Notes: generated by a model not told the origin, from the sequence alone. A DNA stretch of 64,000 nt from Bradyrhizobium sp. WSM1417 (GCF_000515415.1 NZ_KI911783.1:1664392-1728391); one strand, 5' to 3'. Counted from the stretch's first letter, positions 1 to 8,787 are shown. A program made the numbers and translations.

Positions 1-31
1 TTGCTTCGTCGCTACGCTCCTCGCAATGACA
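1..31. repeat. Partial palindromic intergenic repeat (family B)
   Basis: The first 31 bases match one arm of the family B repeat at 30591-30676, which ends in the same TTGCTTCG...CTCGCAATGAC pattern. The other arm lies outside the window. It is non-coding and precedes the thioesterase gene. Confidence 0.7.
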
Positions 32-141
32 GCGGGGAGCCCATTTCAAACACCCGCGCAAATGTCGTTTAAAACTTTGTAGGTGGTGCATCCGTCACGT
101 CCGCCGCTTCTAATGGCGGCAGCCACCAGCGCGAGACAGAC

Positions 142-561
142 ATGACCAGCACCGACATTCCCGCCGGCTTCGAGCCGCACTTTCGCAAAGCGCCGCTCAC
201 TGATCCCTGGGAGCCGCTTTACTCCAGGAAGACCGACAACGGCGTCACCGTGGGATTGCGGCTGGCAACACCGCACACCAACGCGCGCGGGCTGATCCAT
301 GGCGGCCTGATCGCGGCGCTGGCCGATGCCGCCATGGGCTATAGCTGCGCGCAGGCGACGGGCTGGATCACCTCGTTGGTCACGATCTCGCTGTCGGTCG
401 ACTATGTCGGCGCCGGCGAGATCGGCCAATGGCTCGCGGTCGAGGGCGAGGCGATCAAGACCGGCAGCACGATCTGCTTCGCGCAGTGCCTCGCGAAGGC
501 CGACGACGCCGTGATCGCGCGTGCCAGCGGCACCTTTCGCGTCGTGCCGAAGAAGGGGTGA
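142..561 (+). CDS. PaaI family hotdog-fold thioesterase
   Basis: A 139-residue protein of the PaaI/YdiI single-domain hotdog thioesterase family, expected to hydrolyse acyl- or aryl-CoA thioesters in the cytoplasm. The family core motif is visible as N47-A-R-G-L-I-H-G-G55 followed by D62 in ALADAAMG; the Asn/His-Gly-Gly/Asp pattern is typical of the active site. Length fits the family. The stop lies 5 bp from the end of the convergent LysR gene. The native substrate cannot be read from the sequence. The family assignment is secure. Confidence 0.9.
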   Translation: MTSTDIPAGFEPHFRKAPLTDPWEPLYSRKTDNGVTVGLRLATPHTNARGLIHGGLIAALADAAMGYSCAQATGWITSLVTISLSVDYVGAGEIGQWLAVEGEAIKTGSTICFAQCLAKADDAVIARASGTFRVVPKKG

Positions 562-566
562 GGGCG

Positions 567-1451
567 TCACCCAAGTTTCCACTCCGCGGTCTCCACCACG
601 AGATCGACGAAAGCGCGCACCTTGGCGGAGAGCAGGCGCGAGGTCGGGTAGACGATGTGGATCGGCAGCGCCGGCTGCTCGTAGTTCGCCAATACGATCT
701 TGAGCCGCCCGCGCCGCAAGCCTTCGGCGGCCTGATAGGCCAGCACCCGGGTCACGCCGCCGCCGGCCTCGGCATATTGCAGGGCGGCGTCGGCGCTATT
801 GCTGGCGAAGCGTGGATTCGGCGCCACCTCGATGTCGCGGCCGTCCTGTACGAAGCGCCAGTTCGCGGATGGACCGAAGGCGATGGTCTCGTGTGCAAGC
901 AGTGCCTCCGGCGTCTTCGGCTCGCCATGGCGCTTGAGATAGCCAGGTGTCGCCACCACGATCCGCCGCATCTCGCCGACCTGGCGCGCGACGAGCGAGG
1001 AGTCGGCGAGATGGCCGATCCGCACCGCGACGTCGACGGCATCTTCCACGAGGTTGACGAGGTTGTCCGACAGACGCAATTCGCAGGCGACCTCGGGATA
1101 GCGCTTGAGGTAGGCGATCATGACAGGCCCGACATGGAGCCGGCCGAAGCCGACCGGCGCCGACACCACCAGCCGCCCGCTTGGCCGATTGCGCTCCTCC
1201 CGAGCCGAGCCGTCGGCCTCCTCGACATCGGCGAGGATGCGACGCGCACGCTCGAGATAGCGCGTGCCGACGTCGGTCAGGGTTACTTGGCGGGTGGTCC
1301 GCTGCAACAGCCGCGCGCCGAGATGCTCCTCCAGCGCCGCGATCAGCCGCGTCACCGCCGAGGGCGACAGCCGCAGCTTGCGCGCCGCCGGCGCGAAGCC
1401 GCGCAGGTCGGCGACGGTGACGAAGACATGCATGGCTTCGAGGCGGTCCAT
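567..1451 (-). CDS. LysR family transcriptional regulator
   Basis: A 294-residue LysR-type regulator: N-terminal winged helix-turn-helix (about residues 3-62, with GFAPAARKLRLSPSAVTRLIAALEEHLGARLLQRTTR) and a periplasmic-binding-protein-like effector domain from about residue 90. The start MDRLEAMHVF is chosen because it matches the usual LysR N-terminus; the frame runs 30 codons further upstream but would cross the putative operator. It is divergent from the FMN split-barrel gene at 1572, the classical arrangement for a LysR regulator and its target. A T-N11-A box lies 7 bp before the start codon, so autoregulation is likely. The inducer is unknown. Confidence 0.92.
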   Translation of the reverse strand: MDRLEAMHVFVTVADLRGFAPAARKLRLSPSAVTRLIAALEEHLGARLLQRTTRQVTLTDVGTRYLERARRILADVEEADGSAREERNRPSGRLVVSAPVGFGRLHVGPVMIAYLKRYPEVACELRLSDNLVNLVEDAVDVAVRIGHLADSSLVARQVGEMRRIVVATPGYLKRHGEPKTPEALLAHETIAFGPSANWRFVQDGRDIEVAPNPRFASNSADAALQYAEAGGGVTRVLAYQAAEGLRRGRLKIVLANYEQPALPIHIVYPTSRLLSAKVRAFVDLVVETAEWKLG

Positions 1452-1457
1452 GGCATT

Positions 1458-1474
1458 ATTGCATATAACGCAAT
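1458..1474. promoter_or_regulatory. Putative LysR-type operator (T-N11-A palindrome)
   Basis: ATTGC-N7-GCAAT is a perfect interrupted inverted repeat centred at 1466, and T1460-N11-A1472 fits the LysR-type box. It lies in the 120-bp divergent gap between the LysR gene and the gene at 1572, so it could govern both. Functional binding is inferred. Confidence 0.6.
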
Positions 1475-1571
1475 GATGAAGTGTCAAGTGGCCTGATTGT
1501 TTTAGCCGGCGGGAGGTCCATCTTAGATCGCGAAGACGCAAGGGCGCGCCGGGATTTCAGGAGATGGTCCG

Positions 1572-2207
1572 ATGACGGCAACTCACACCTACGCCAGCGA
1601 CGTGGCATTCACGCCGGCGGTGAAGTCGATCCAGACCCGAAAGGGATCACGCGAAGGCTATGCCCATGCCGAGCAGCGCGGCTGGCGCACCGAGGTCGAT
1701 GAGAACCTCGCGGCGTTCCTGGCCGACACCAACAGCTTTTATCTCGCGACTGCCTCGGCCGACGGCCAGCCCTACATCCAGCATCGCGGCGGCCCGAAGG
1801 GCTTTTTGAAGGTGCTGGACAAGCAGACGCTGGCTTTCGCGGACTATGCCGGCAATCGGCAATACATCACGCAGGGAAACCTGTCCGAAAATCCAAAGGC
1901 CTACATCTTCGTGATGGACTACGCCCATCGCCGTCGAGTGAAGATCTGGGGCGAAGCGCGGGTGGTCGAGGACGACGAGGCGCTGACGACATCGCTGATG
2001 CCGAAAAGCTATCGCGCCCGGCCGGAGCAGGTGATCCTGTTCAAGATCGAAGCGTGGGACACGAACTGTCCGCAGCACATCCCGCAGAAGTTCGACGCGA
2101 CGGATGTGGCAGCGGCGCTGGCGGCAAGGGATGCGAGGATTGCGGAGCTGGAGGCGGAGGTGGCGGCGCTGAAGGGGGAGGCGAACTCACCAACCAACGA
2201 AAGCTAG
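1572..2207 (+). CDS. Pyridoxamine 5'-phosphate oxidase family (FMN split-barrel) protein
   Basis: A 211-residue cytoplasmic protein of the pyridoxamine-phosphate-oxidase-like FMN-binding split-barrel superfamily. The N-terminal half carries the family pattern, with FLADTNSFYLATASADGQPYI near residues 50-70 and QHRGGPKGF following; the barrel continues to YAHRRRVKIWGEARVV. The last 40 residues (AALAARDARIAELEAEVAALKGE) form an Ala/Glu-rich coiled-coil helix. GGAG stands 8 bp before the ATG. It is divergent from the LysR regulator and probably its target. It is unlikely to be biosynthetic PdxH; a flavin-dependent reductase or oxidase role is likely but unassigned. Confidence 0.85.
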   Translation: MTATHTYASDVAFTPAVKSIQTRKGSREGYAHAEQRGWRTEVDENLAAFLADTNSFYLATASADGQPYIQHRGGPKGFLKVLDKQTLAFADYAGNRQYITQGNLSENPKAYIFVMDYAHRRRVKIWGEARVVEDDEALTTSLMPKSYRARPEQVILFKIEAWDTNCPQHIPQKFDATDVAAALAARDARIAELEAEVAALKGEANSPTNES

Positions 2208-2223
2208 AGCGGCTTGCGCGGTG

Positions 2224-2371
2224 CACCCTCTCCCCTTGCGGGAGAGGGTGGCTCGTCGCGGAGCGACGAGACGGGTGAGGGGTTTCTCTCCGCATGGTCC
2301 CACGTCGTCATTCGCGGAGAGAACCCCTCATCCGGCGCTTCGCGCCACCTTCTCCCGCAAGGGGAGAAGGG
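2224..2371. repeat. Palindromic intergenic repeat (family C)
   Basis: Two GC-rich hairpins in opposed orientation: CCCTCTCCCCTTGCGGGAGAG at the left and TTCTCCCGCAAGGGGAGAA at the right are near reverse complements, with a smaller hairpin (CTCGTCGCGGAGCGACGAG) inside. It sits exactly between convergent genes, where it could also act as a two-way terminator. Related copies occur at 22608-22711 and 32550-32660. Confidence 0.8.
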
Positions 2372-2391
2372 AAGAGGCGGTCGCTGCGAAC

Positions 2392-3123
2392 TTACAACAC
2401 ACTCGCGCCTTCGTGCTGGAAGCCGAGATAGCTGGCGGCGACGCGCTCGTTTGCCGCGATGTCGCTGGCCTTGCCGCTGAGCACGAACTCGCCGAGCTCC
2501 ATGACATAGGCCTGATCCGCGATCTTGAGCGCGGCCTGGGCGTTCTGCTCGACCAGCAGCACGGAGACGCCGGCGGAGCGCAGTTCGGTGACGATGCGGA
2601 AAATGTCGGCGACGATGATCGGGGCAAGGCCGAGGCTCGGCTCGTCCAGCATCAGGAGCTTGGGCTCGCCCATCAGTGCGCGGCCCATTGCGAGCATCTG
2701 CTGCTCGCCGCCGGAGAGCGTGCCGGCGAGCTGCTTGCGCCGCTCCTTGAGCCGCGGAAACAGCGTGTAGACCCGCTCCATCGAGGCTTTCGCCTTGCTT
2801 CTCTCGATGCGGAAGGCCCCCAACTCGAGATTGTCCTCGACATTCATGGTCACGAACAATTCGCGGTGCTCGGGAACGAGGCCAAGCCCCATGGCGACGC
2901 GGTCCTCGATGTCGAGCCGCGACAGGTCCTGACCTGCGAATGAAACGCGCCCCTTCAGTGGCAAGATGCCAATGATGGCGGACAGCAGCGTGGTCTTGCC
3001 GGCGCCGTTGGCGCCGACGATGGTGACGATCTGGTTTTGGCCGACTTCGAGCGAAACCGAACGCACGGCCTCGACCTTGCCATAGGCGACATGGGCATCA
3101 GTGACGGACAACAGCGCGCTCAT
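2392..3123 (-). CDS. livF: Branched-chain-amino-acid-type ABC transporter ATP-binding protein LivF
   Basis: A 243-residue ABC ATPase of the LivF subgroup. Walker A is GANGAGKTT at 37-45, the signature is LSGGEQQ, and Walker B is LLMLDEPS followed by LGLAP, which is typical of LivF. It energises uptake with the partner subunits encoded just upstream. The start codon overlaps the stop of the livM-livG fusion gene (ATGA at 3120-3123), so the two are translationally coupled. The frame continues upstream, but the overlap and homology set this start. It is the last gene of the livH-livMG-livF operon. The substrate need not be an amino acid: Liv-type transporters in this group often carry aromatic or dicarboxylic acids. 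Confidence 0.95.
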   Translation of the reverse strand: MSALLSVTDAHVAYGKVEAVRSVSLEVGQNQIVTIVGANGAGKTTLLSAIIGILPLKGRVSFAGQDLSRLDIEDRVAMGLGLVPEHRELFVTMNVEDNLELGAFRIERSKAKASMERVYTLFPRLKERRKQLAGTLSGGEQQMLAMGRALMGEPKLLMLDEPSLGLAPIIVADIFRIVTELRSAGVSVLLVEQNAQAALKIADQAYVMELGEFVLSGKASDIAANERVAASYLGFQHEGASVL

Positions 3124-4889
3124 GCCGCCACTCCGAGATAGGCCTTGATCACTTCGGGATTGGTCTTGATCGTGGCCGGCGTTCCTTCCGCGATCTTGGT
3201 GCCGAAATCGAGCACCACGATGCGGTCGGCGAGGTTCATGACGAAGCCCATGTCGTGCTCGACGAGCAAGACGCTCATGCCGCCGTCGCGCAGCTCCCGC
3301 AGCAGGCTCGCGAGCTGCTGCTTCTCCATGTGGCGCAGGCCGGCGGCCGGCTCGTCGAGCAGCAGCAGCATCGGATCGACGCACAACGCACGGGCGATCT
3401 CGACGATCCGTTGCTGTCCCAGCGAGAGCGAGCCTGCGAGCTGATGCATCTGCTCGCCCAGTCCGACGCGCTCGATCTGGCGGGCGGCTTCGGCGAGCAG
3501 CTTTGCCTCATCAGCGCGGTCGAGCCGCAGCATTGAGGAGATCGGCCCCGAATGGCCGCGCAGATGGGCGCCGATCGCGACATTCTCCAGCACGGTCATG
3601 TCAGGCACCAGCTTGACGTGCTGGAAGGTGCGGGAGATGCCGAGCTTGACGATCTCCTGCGGCGGCGCCCTGTCCACCTTGTTGCCGAGCACGGAGATCG
3701 AGCCCGAGCTGGCCGACAGCACGCCGGTGATCAGGTTGAAGGTGGTGCTCTTGCCTGCGCCGTTCGGGCCGATCAGCGCGACGATCTCGCGGGCCTGAAC
3801 GTCGAAGGAGACGTTGTTCACCGCGACCACGCCGCCGAATTGCTTCCGCGCCTTCTCGACCTGGAGCAGGACGCTGGATTGGCCGGGCGAGCGGGTGCGC
3901 TGCTCCAGTTTCAGCGAAGTGTCCGGCTTCTTGCCACTGGTACGCTGGGGCAGGAACGACATCAGCCAGGGCCAGACGCCGCCGGGTGCGAGCTGGAGCA
4001 GCGCCACCAGCATGATGCCGAACACGATGGTCTCGACCTGGCCGGAGCCGGGCAGGATCAGCGGCAGGTAACTCTGCAGCACTTCCTTCAGGACCACGAC
4101 GAGCGCCGCACCGAGGACGCCGCCCCAGACATAGCCGGCGCCGCCGACCACGGCGATGAAGAGATATTCGATGCCGGCCTGCGCGCCGAACGGTGTCGGA
4201 TTCACCGCACGTTGAAGATGGGCGTAGAGCCAGCCGGAGAGACCGGCGAGCACGGCGGCATGGATGAACACCAGCATTTTTGCGCGCGGCGTGTGCACGC
4301 CGAACGCCTCGGCCGCGACATGGCCGCGCCGGAGCGCGCGGATGGCGCGGCCGGTGCGAGAGTCCAGCAGGTTCATCGTGAGCAGCGCCGAGAGGATCAC
4401 GGCAACCCAGATCGCGTAGTAGATCGAGCCGGGCGAGAGCATTTTGAACGAGCCGATCGACAGCGGCGGGATCGCCGAGATGCCGTCGTTTCGTCCCAGA
4501 AATTCCAGCTTGCTGAAGAGATAGAACAAGCCGAGTCCCCAGGCGAGCGTGCCGAGCGGCAGATAATGGCCGGAGAGACGGACGGTGACGAGACCGAGCA
4601 GCACCGCCAATAATCCGCTGACCAGCAGCGACAGCGGCAGTGTCAGCCAGGGCGACATGCCGTAGGTCGTCGACAGCACCGCGGTGGTGTAGGCGCCGAA
4701 GCCGACGAAGGCCGCCTGTCCGAACGAGGTCAGGCCGCCGACACCGGTCAGCAGCACGAGGCCCATCGCGACCAGGGCGGTGAGGCCGACATTGTCCAGC
4801 AGCACGATCCAGAACGGGGGCATGCCCGGAACGAACGGGATCGCCGCCATGATCAGTGCGAAGATGAGGATAGGGAGCCGGCTCTGCAT
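3120..4889 (-). CDS. Fused LivM-LivG: ABC transporter permease/ATP-binding protein
   Basis: A 589-residue fusion. Residues 1-305 are a LivM-type permease with about nine hydrophobic segments and the family motif GLTSFGQAAFVGFGAYT near 52-68. A 35-residue linker leads to a LivG-type ABC domain with Walker A GPNGAGKS at 374-381, signature SLSLGQQR (488-495; degenerate, with LSLGQ instead of LSGGQ) and Walker B LLLLDEPAAGL near 508-518. Fused LivMG proteins are known in rhizobia and relatives. With LivH (8 bp upstream) and LivF (overlapping) it makes a full membrane complex, but no binding protein gene lies in the operon. Confidence 0.95.
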   Translation of the reverse strand: MQSRLPILIFALIMAAIPFVPGMPPFWIVLLDNVGLTALVAMGLVLLTGVGGLTSFGQAAFVGFGAYTTAVLSTTYGMSPWLTLPLSLLVSGLLAVLLGLVTVRLSGHYLPLGTLAWGLGLFYLFSKLEFLGRNDGISAIPPLSIGSFKMLSPGSIYYAIWVAVILSALLTMNLLDSRTGRAIRALRRGHVAAEAFGVHTPRAKMLVFIHAAVLAGLSGWLYAHLQRAVNPTPFGAQAGIEYLFIAVVGGAGYVWGGVLGAALVVVLKEVLQSYLPLILPGSGQVETIVFGIMLVALLQLAPGGVWPWLMSFLPQRTSGKKPDTSLKLEQRTRSPGQSSVLLQVEKARKQFGGVVAVNNVSFDVQAREIVALIGPNGAGKSTTFNLITGVLSASSGSISVLGNKVDRAPPQEIVKLGISRTFQHVKLVPDMTVLENVAIGAHLRGHSGPISSMLRLDRADEAKLLAEAARQIERVGLGEQMHQLAGSLSLGQQRIVEIARALCVDPMLLLLDEPAAGLRHMEKQQLASLLRELRDGGMSVLLVEHDMGFVMNLADRIVVLDFGTKIAEGTPATIKTNPEVIKAYLGVAA

Positions 4890-4896
4890 CTTGGCG

Positions 4897-5937
4897 TCAG
4901 TCCTTTTCTTCCTCGACCGCAGGCGCCGCGAGCGAGCGCAGCAGCAGCACGGGAATCAAGAGCATGAAAACGATCACCTCCTTGTAGTTGGAGGCATAGA
5001 AGGACGAGAACGCCTCGACGATGCCGACGACCAGCGCCGCGACCGCGGTGAGGGGATAGCTGACAAGCCCGCCGATGATGGCGGCGACAAAGCCCTTCAG
5101 GCCGATCAGGAAGCCCGAGTCGTAATACAGCGTCGTGATCGGCACGATCATGATGCCCGACAGTGCGCCGATGACGGACGCCAGCAGGAAGGCGATCTGC
5201 CCGGATAGCGTGGTGCGGATGCCGACGAGCCGGGCACCCAGCCGGTTCACGGCGGTCGCGCGCAGCGCCTTGCCGTAGAGCGTCAGCCCGAAGAACAGCC
5301 ACAGCCCGACGATGAAGGCGATGGTGATGCCGTAGACCGTGATGCTCTGGCCGGTGAAGCGCAGCGCGCCGGTGGTGAAAGATCCGGACAGCACGGCAGG
5401 TCCGCGCTGGCCTTCGGCGCCGAAGAACAAAAGGCCCAAACCCTGAAGCGCGAGGTGGACGCCCACCGAGGCGATCAGCAGCACCAGCACCGAGGTGTGC
5501 GCCAGCGGCTGGAATGCGATGCGGTAGAGAAACAGGCCGATCATCGCCACGATCACCAGCGACAGCGCGATGCACAGCGCAACCGGCGGTTTCTGGGCGG
5601 CATAGTAGACGGTCAGCGCCAGCACGATGGCCGGCAGCACGATATTGGTGAGGGCGCTGCGCAGCACCAGGCGCCCGTGCAGCGCCTTGCGCGCCGCGAA
5701 CAGGTCGAACGCGAAGGCGCCGATGCCGAGGGCGAGCGCGAGTTTCGCCGTGCCCGGCATCTGGCCCGCGGCCAGCGAGGCGTAGGTCAGCGCGCCATAG
5801 GTGACGAATTCGCCTTGTGGAATGAGGATGACGCGGGTGACGGCGAACACCAGCACCAGCGCCAGGCCGAGCAGCGCATAAATCGCGCCATTGGTGATGC
5901 CGTCCTGCAGCAGGAACAGCATGATGGTGGTATTCAA
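4897..5937 (-). CDS. livH: Branched-chain-amino-acid-type ABC transporter permease LivH
   Basis: A 346-residue inner-membrane permease of the LivH family, first gene of the livH-livMG-livF operon. It has about nine or ten hydrophobic helices and starts MNTTIMLFLLQDGITNGAIYALLGLALVLVF, the typical LivH N-terminus. The conserved cytoplasmic loop is seen as ALRATAVNRLGARLVGI, a variant of the usual RA.A.N...A.L.GI motif. At 346 residues it is longer than the usual 290; the extra length lies in the segment near residues 60-120. It is divergent from the MarR gene, with a strong inverted repeat in the gap. Confidence 0.95.
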   Translation of the reverse strand: MNTTIMLFLLQDGITNGAIYALLGLALVLVFAVTRVILIPQGEFVTYGALTYASLAAGQMPGTAKLALALGIGAFAFDLFAARKALHGRLVLRSALTNIVLPAIVLALTVYYAAQKPPVALCIALSLVIVAMIGLFLYRIAFQPLAHTSVLVLLIASVGVHLALQGLGLLFFGAEGQRGPAVLSGSFTTGALRFTGQSITVYGITIAFIVGLWLFFGLTLYGKALRATAVNRLGARLVGIRTTLSGQIAFLLASVIGALSGIMIVPITTLYYDSGFLIGLKGFVAAIIGGLVSYPLTAVAALVVGIVEAFSSFYASNYKEVIVFMLLIPVLLLRSLAAPAVEEEKD

Positions 5938-6022
5938 GACCGGACGCTCCCCCTCAAAGATTCAGGACCGGTCCCCTGATTGTGGTGGACGGTCCGCTCA
6001 CAGCCATTGAACAGCGCTGACG

Positions 6023-6056
6023 ATATTTGATATGGTCCATAACAATTATCAAATAT
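6023..6056. promoter_or_regulatory. Putative MarR operator, perfect inverted repeat
   Basis: ATATTTGATA (6023-6032) and TATCAAATAT (6047-6056) are perfect reverse complements separated by 14 bp, in an AT-rich patch of an otherwise GC-rich region. It lies between livH (start 5937) and the divergent marR (start 6114). MarR proteins bind AT-rich inverted repeats as dimers, so control of both genes is likely but inferred. Confidence 0.65.
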
Positions 6057-6113
6057 AACATCAAGGGTGGCGAACGATCCTCCCGAACTTAACGGGATTG
6101 CGAGCATGAGGCG

Positions 6114-6635
6114 ATGACCGTTTCCAAAAGCGCTGAAAAGTCCTCTGAAAAACCCGCCGAGACCGCCAAGAGCCGCAAGGACGCGGCCGAGGGGCCTGGC
6201 GAAGCCCTCCAGCTCGGCGAGCTCTCGGAGCAGCTCGGCTATGTCCTGAAGCGGGCACAGCTCAAGGTGTTCGAGAACTTCCTGCGCTGCGTGGCCTCGC
6301 TCCAGCTCACGCCGGCGCAGTTCTCCGTGCTGCTGCTGGTCGAGAAAAACCCCGGCCGTAACCAGACCGAGATTGCCTCCACCCTCGGCATCCTGCGCCC
6401 GAACTTCGTGGCGATGCTCGACAATCTCGAGAGCCGCGACCTTTGTGCGCGGATCCGCTCCACCAACGACCGCCGCTCGCACATCCTCGTGCTGACCGAC
6501 AAGGGCAAGGCCGTGCTGGCCCGCGCCAAGAAGCTCGTCGCCACCAAGCACGAGGCCCGGCTGAACGAGGTGCTCGGGCCGTCCAACCGCGAAGCCCTGC
6601 TCGGGATGCTGTCGAAGATCGCCAACGAGTTTTGA
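6114..6635 (+). CDS. MarR family transcriptional regulator
   Basis: A 173-residue MarR regulator. A charged, low-complexity N-terminal tail (about residues 1-40, rich in Lys, Glu and Ala) precedes a winged-helix core: helices around LKVFENFLRCVASLQLTPAQFSVLLLVEKNP, recognition region NQTEIASTLGILRPNFVAMLDNLESRDL and wing RIRSTNDRRSHILVLTDKG. It is divergent from the livH operon, which it probably represses until a ligand, often an aromatic acid or its CoA thioester in this family, releases it. The N-terminal tail is longer than in most MarR proteins. An alternative downstream start cannot be excluded. Confidence 0.93.
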   Translation: MTVSKSAEKSSEKPAETAKSRKDAAEGPGEALQLGELSEQLGYVLKRAQLKVFENFLRCVASLQLTPAQFSVLLLVEKNPGRNQTEIASTLGILRPNFVAMLDNLESRDLCARIRSTNDRRSHILVLTDKGKAVLARAKKLVATKHEARLNEVLGPSNREALLGMLSKIANEF

Positions 6636-6690
6636 CGGTTGCTTGCCCCGGCGACCGGGAATCAAAACGGAATCGCGGGCGCGTTGGCGG

Positions 6691-8787
6691 TTACGCCGCA
6701 GCGAACCGGTCGGGCATGGCAGGTGTTTTCGCGGACAGGAAGCGGCGCTCGATTTCCAGGGCGGGCAAGGGCGGGCTGAACAGATAGCCCTGCATTTCCG
6801 TGCAGCCCTCCGCTGCGATCCGGTCCCGTTGCTCCTCGGTCTCCACGCCCTCCGCCGTCGTGGTCATGCCCATCCCTCGGGCCAACGCGGCCACCGCTCG
6901 CACGATGCTGAGGGATGCGGCATTGTTTTCCACGCCGCTGACGAAGGAGCGGTCGATCTTGATCTTGTCGAAGGGGAAGCATTGCAGATAGGTCAGTGAC
7001 GAATAGCCGGTGCCGAAATCGTCCATGGCGACCTTGATGCCCAGCGCGCGGAGCTGGTGCAGCGTCGTCAGCGTCCCGTTCCTGTCCTGCAGCAAAACGC
7101 TTTCCGTGATTTCGATCTCCAGCCGCCGCGGATCGAGGCCGGAGGCCGCCAGTGCGCCGACGATCACCTCGGTCAGGCCAGGCTGACGGAATTGCACCGC
7201 CGAGATATTGACGGCGACGTGCAGATGGTCCGGCCACCGGCTTGCAGTGGCACAGGCCTGCCGGATCACCCATTCGCCGATCGGCACGATCAGGCCGATC
7301 TCTTCCGCAAGCGGGATAAAGCTGTTCGGCGCGACCAGTCCGCGCCCCGGATGTCGCCAGCGGATCAAGGCTTCGAAGCCGCTGATCTCGCCGCCGTCGG
7401 TCTTCACGACCGGCTGGTAGTGCAGTTCGAACTCGCCGGCGGCAAGGCCGTTGCGCAGGTCTTGCTCCAGCGCGCGACGGCTTTGCGCCGCTTCGCCCAT
7501 GGCCGGTTCGAAGAAGCAGTGCATGCCGCGGCCGTCGCTTTTGGCGCGATACAGTGCCAGATCGGCATTGTGCAGGAGTTGTTCGGGCGTCGAGCCGTCG
7601 CCGGGCGCAATCGCGATTCCGATGCTCGCGCCCACAATAGCCTGGTGTCCGTCGAGCCCGAACGGGGCACTCAGCCTGCTGACCGCATCGCGCGCCAGCA
7701 GGTCCGCTTCGCTCGAATCGGAAATCGGCGACTGGAGGATGACGAATTCGTCGCCACCCATGCGCGCGATCGTATCGCTGTCGCGCGCGAGCTGCTTGAG
7801 GCGGCGGCTGACATCCTGCAGCAGGATGTCGCCGGCCTGGTGGCCCAGGGTGTCGTTGACGGCCTTGAACTTGTCGAGATCGATGTGGTGGATCGCGAAC
7901 ATCCCGCCCTGTTCGAGCGCCTGCTTGAGGCGCTGACCGAGCAGGGCGCGATTGGCGAGGTCCGTCAGCGCGTCGTGGTGCGCCATATGCGCGATCTGCA
8001 ATTCCGCCTTGCGCTGCTCGGTGATGTCTTCGTGGGTCGCGACCCATCCGAGATCGGGCATCGGCCGGTGCCTGATCTTGAAGGTTCGCCCGTTCCGCAT
8101 CTCGACGATGCTGTCCATGGCCTCGGCCGACGTGGCGACATCGGTCCGCCATGTGGCGTATTCCTCGCGCGTCATGGCCGGCACGCTGCCGGCTTCGAAG
8201 CGCAGGTCGAGGATCTCCTGGAGCGGCGTGCCCGGACGAACGCGGTCGGGCGGCAGGCCGTACATTTCGATATAGTGCATGTTGCAGACCAGCAGCCGAT
8301 GGTCGGCGCTGAAGAAGCAAAGTCCCTGCGACATGTTGTTGATCGCGATGTCGAACTGAAAATTGCGTTCGTGCAGCCGCCGACTGAGTTCTTCGCGCTC
8401 GGTAATGTCCTCGTGGGTCGCCATGCCGCCGCCGTCGGGCAGGGGATGGATGGTGTAGGCGATGATTCGTCCGTCGGCGAACTGCTGGACCGTCTGCTCG
8501 CTGACGACCGAACCCTCGGTCCGGGCGCGGACATAGGCGCCGGCTTCTCCGCGAATGTTCAGGCCCAGTTCGAGCCGATGCTGGATCAGGTCCTTGATCG
8601 GCGTGCCCGGATGCACCTGCTCGGGCGAGAGCGCGTACATCTCGCGGTAGCGCGGATTGCAGAAAATGACCCTGCGGTCACTGCCGAACAGGATGATCCC
8701 GAGCCAAAGATTATTGGCGGCGCACTTGAGCAGCTCGCCGAGCACGAGCGGATCAATGCCTGCGACCTCCTGATCACTCTCCGCCAT
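6691..8787 (-). CDS. PAS-PAS-GGDEF-EAL cyclic-di-GMP turnover protein
   Basis: A 698-residue cytoplasmic signalling protein with no predicted membrane segment. Two PAS-like sensor modules occupy about 17-128 and 144-258, each ending with a (T)HEDITE motif. A GGDEF domain follows, with GGDEF at 344-348 and an allosteric RxxD I-site (RDSD, 335-338) five residues before it. The EAL domain has EAL at 472-474 and an intact DDFGTGYSSL loop. Both catalytic signatures are intact, so it may be bifunctional, with synthesis subject to product inhibition. It is a single-gene unit; the adjacent 220 bp upstream shows no strong signal. Which activity dominates cannot be told from the sequence. Confidence 0.95.
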   Translation of the reverse strand: MAESDQEVAGIDPLVLGELLKCAANNLWLGIILFGSDRRVIFCNPRYREMYALSPEQVHPGTPIKDLIQHRLELGLNIRGEAGAYVRARTEGSVVSEQTVQQFADGRIIAYTIHPLPDGGGMATHEDITEREELSRRLHERNFQFDIAINNMSQGLCFFSADHRLLVCNMHYIEMYGLPPDRVRPGTPLQEILDLRFEAGSVPAMTREEYATWRTDVATSAEAMDSIVEMRNGRTFKIRHRPMPDLGWVATHEDITEQRKAELQIAHMAHHDALTDLANRALLGQRLKQALEQGGMFAIHHIDLDKFKAVNDTLGHQAGDILLQDVSRRLKQLARDSDTIARMGGDEFVILQSPISDSSEADLLARDAVSRLSAPFGLDGHQAIVGASIGIAIAPGDGSTPEQLLHNADLALYRAKSDGRGMHCFFEPAMGEAAQSRRALEQDLRNGLAAGEFELHYQPVVKTDGGEISGFEALIRWRHPGRGLVAPNSFIPLAEEIGLIVPIGEWVIRQACATASRWPDHLHVAVNISAVQFRQPGLTEVIVGALAASGLDPRRLEIEITESVLLQDRNGTLTTLHQLRALGIKVAMDDFGTGYSSLTYLQCFPFDKIKIDRSFVSGVENNAASLSIVRAVAALARGMGMTTTAEGVETEEQRDRIAAEGCTEMQGYLFSPPLPALEIERRFLSAKTPAMPDRFAAA

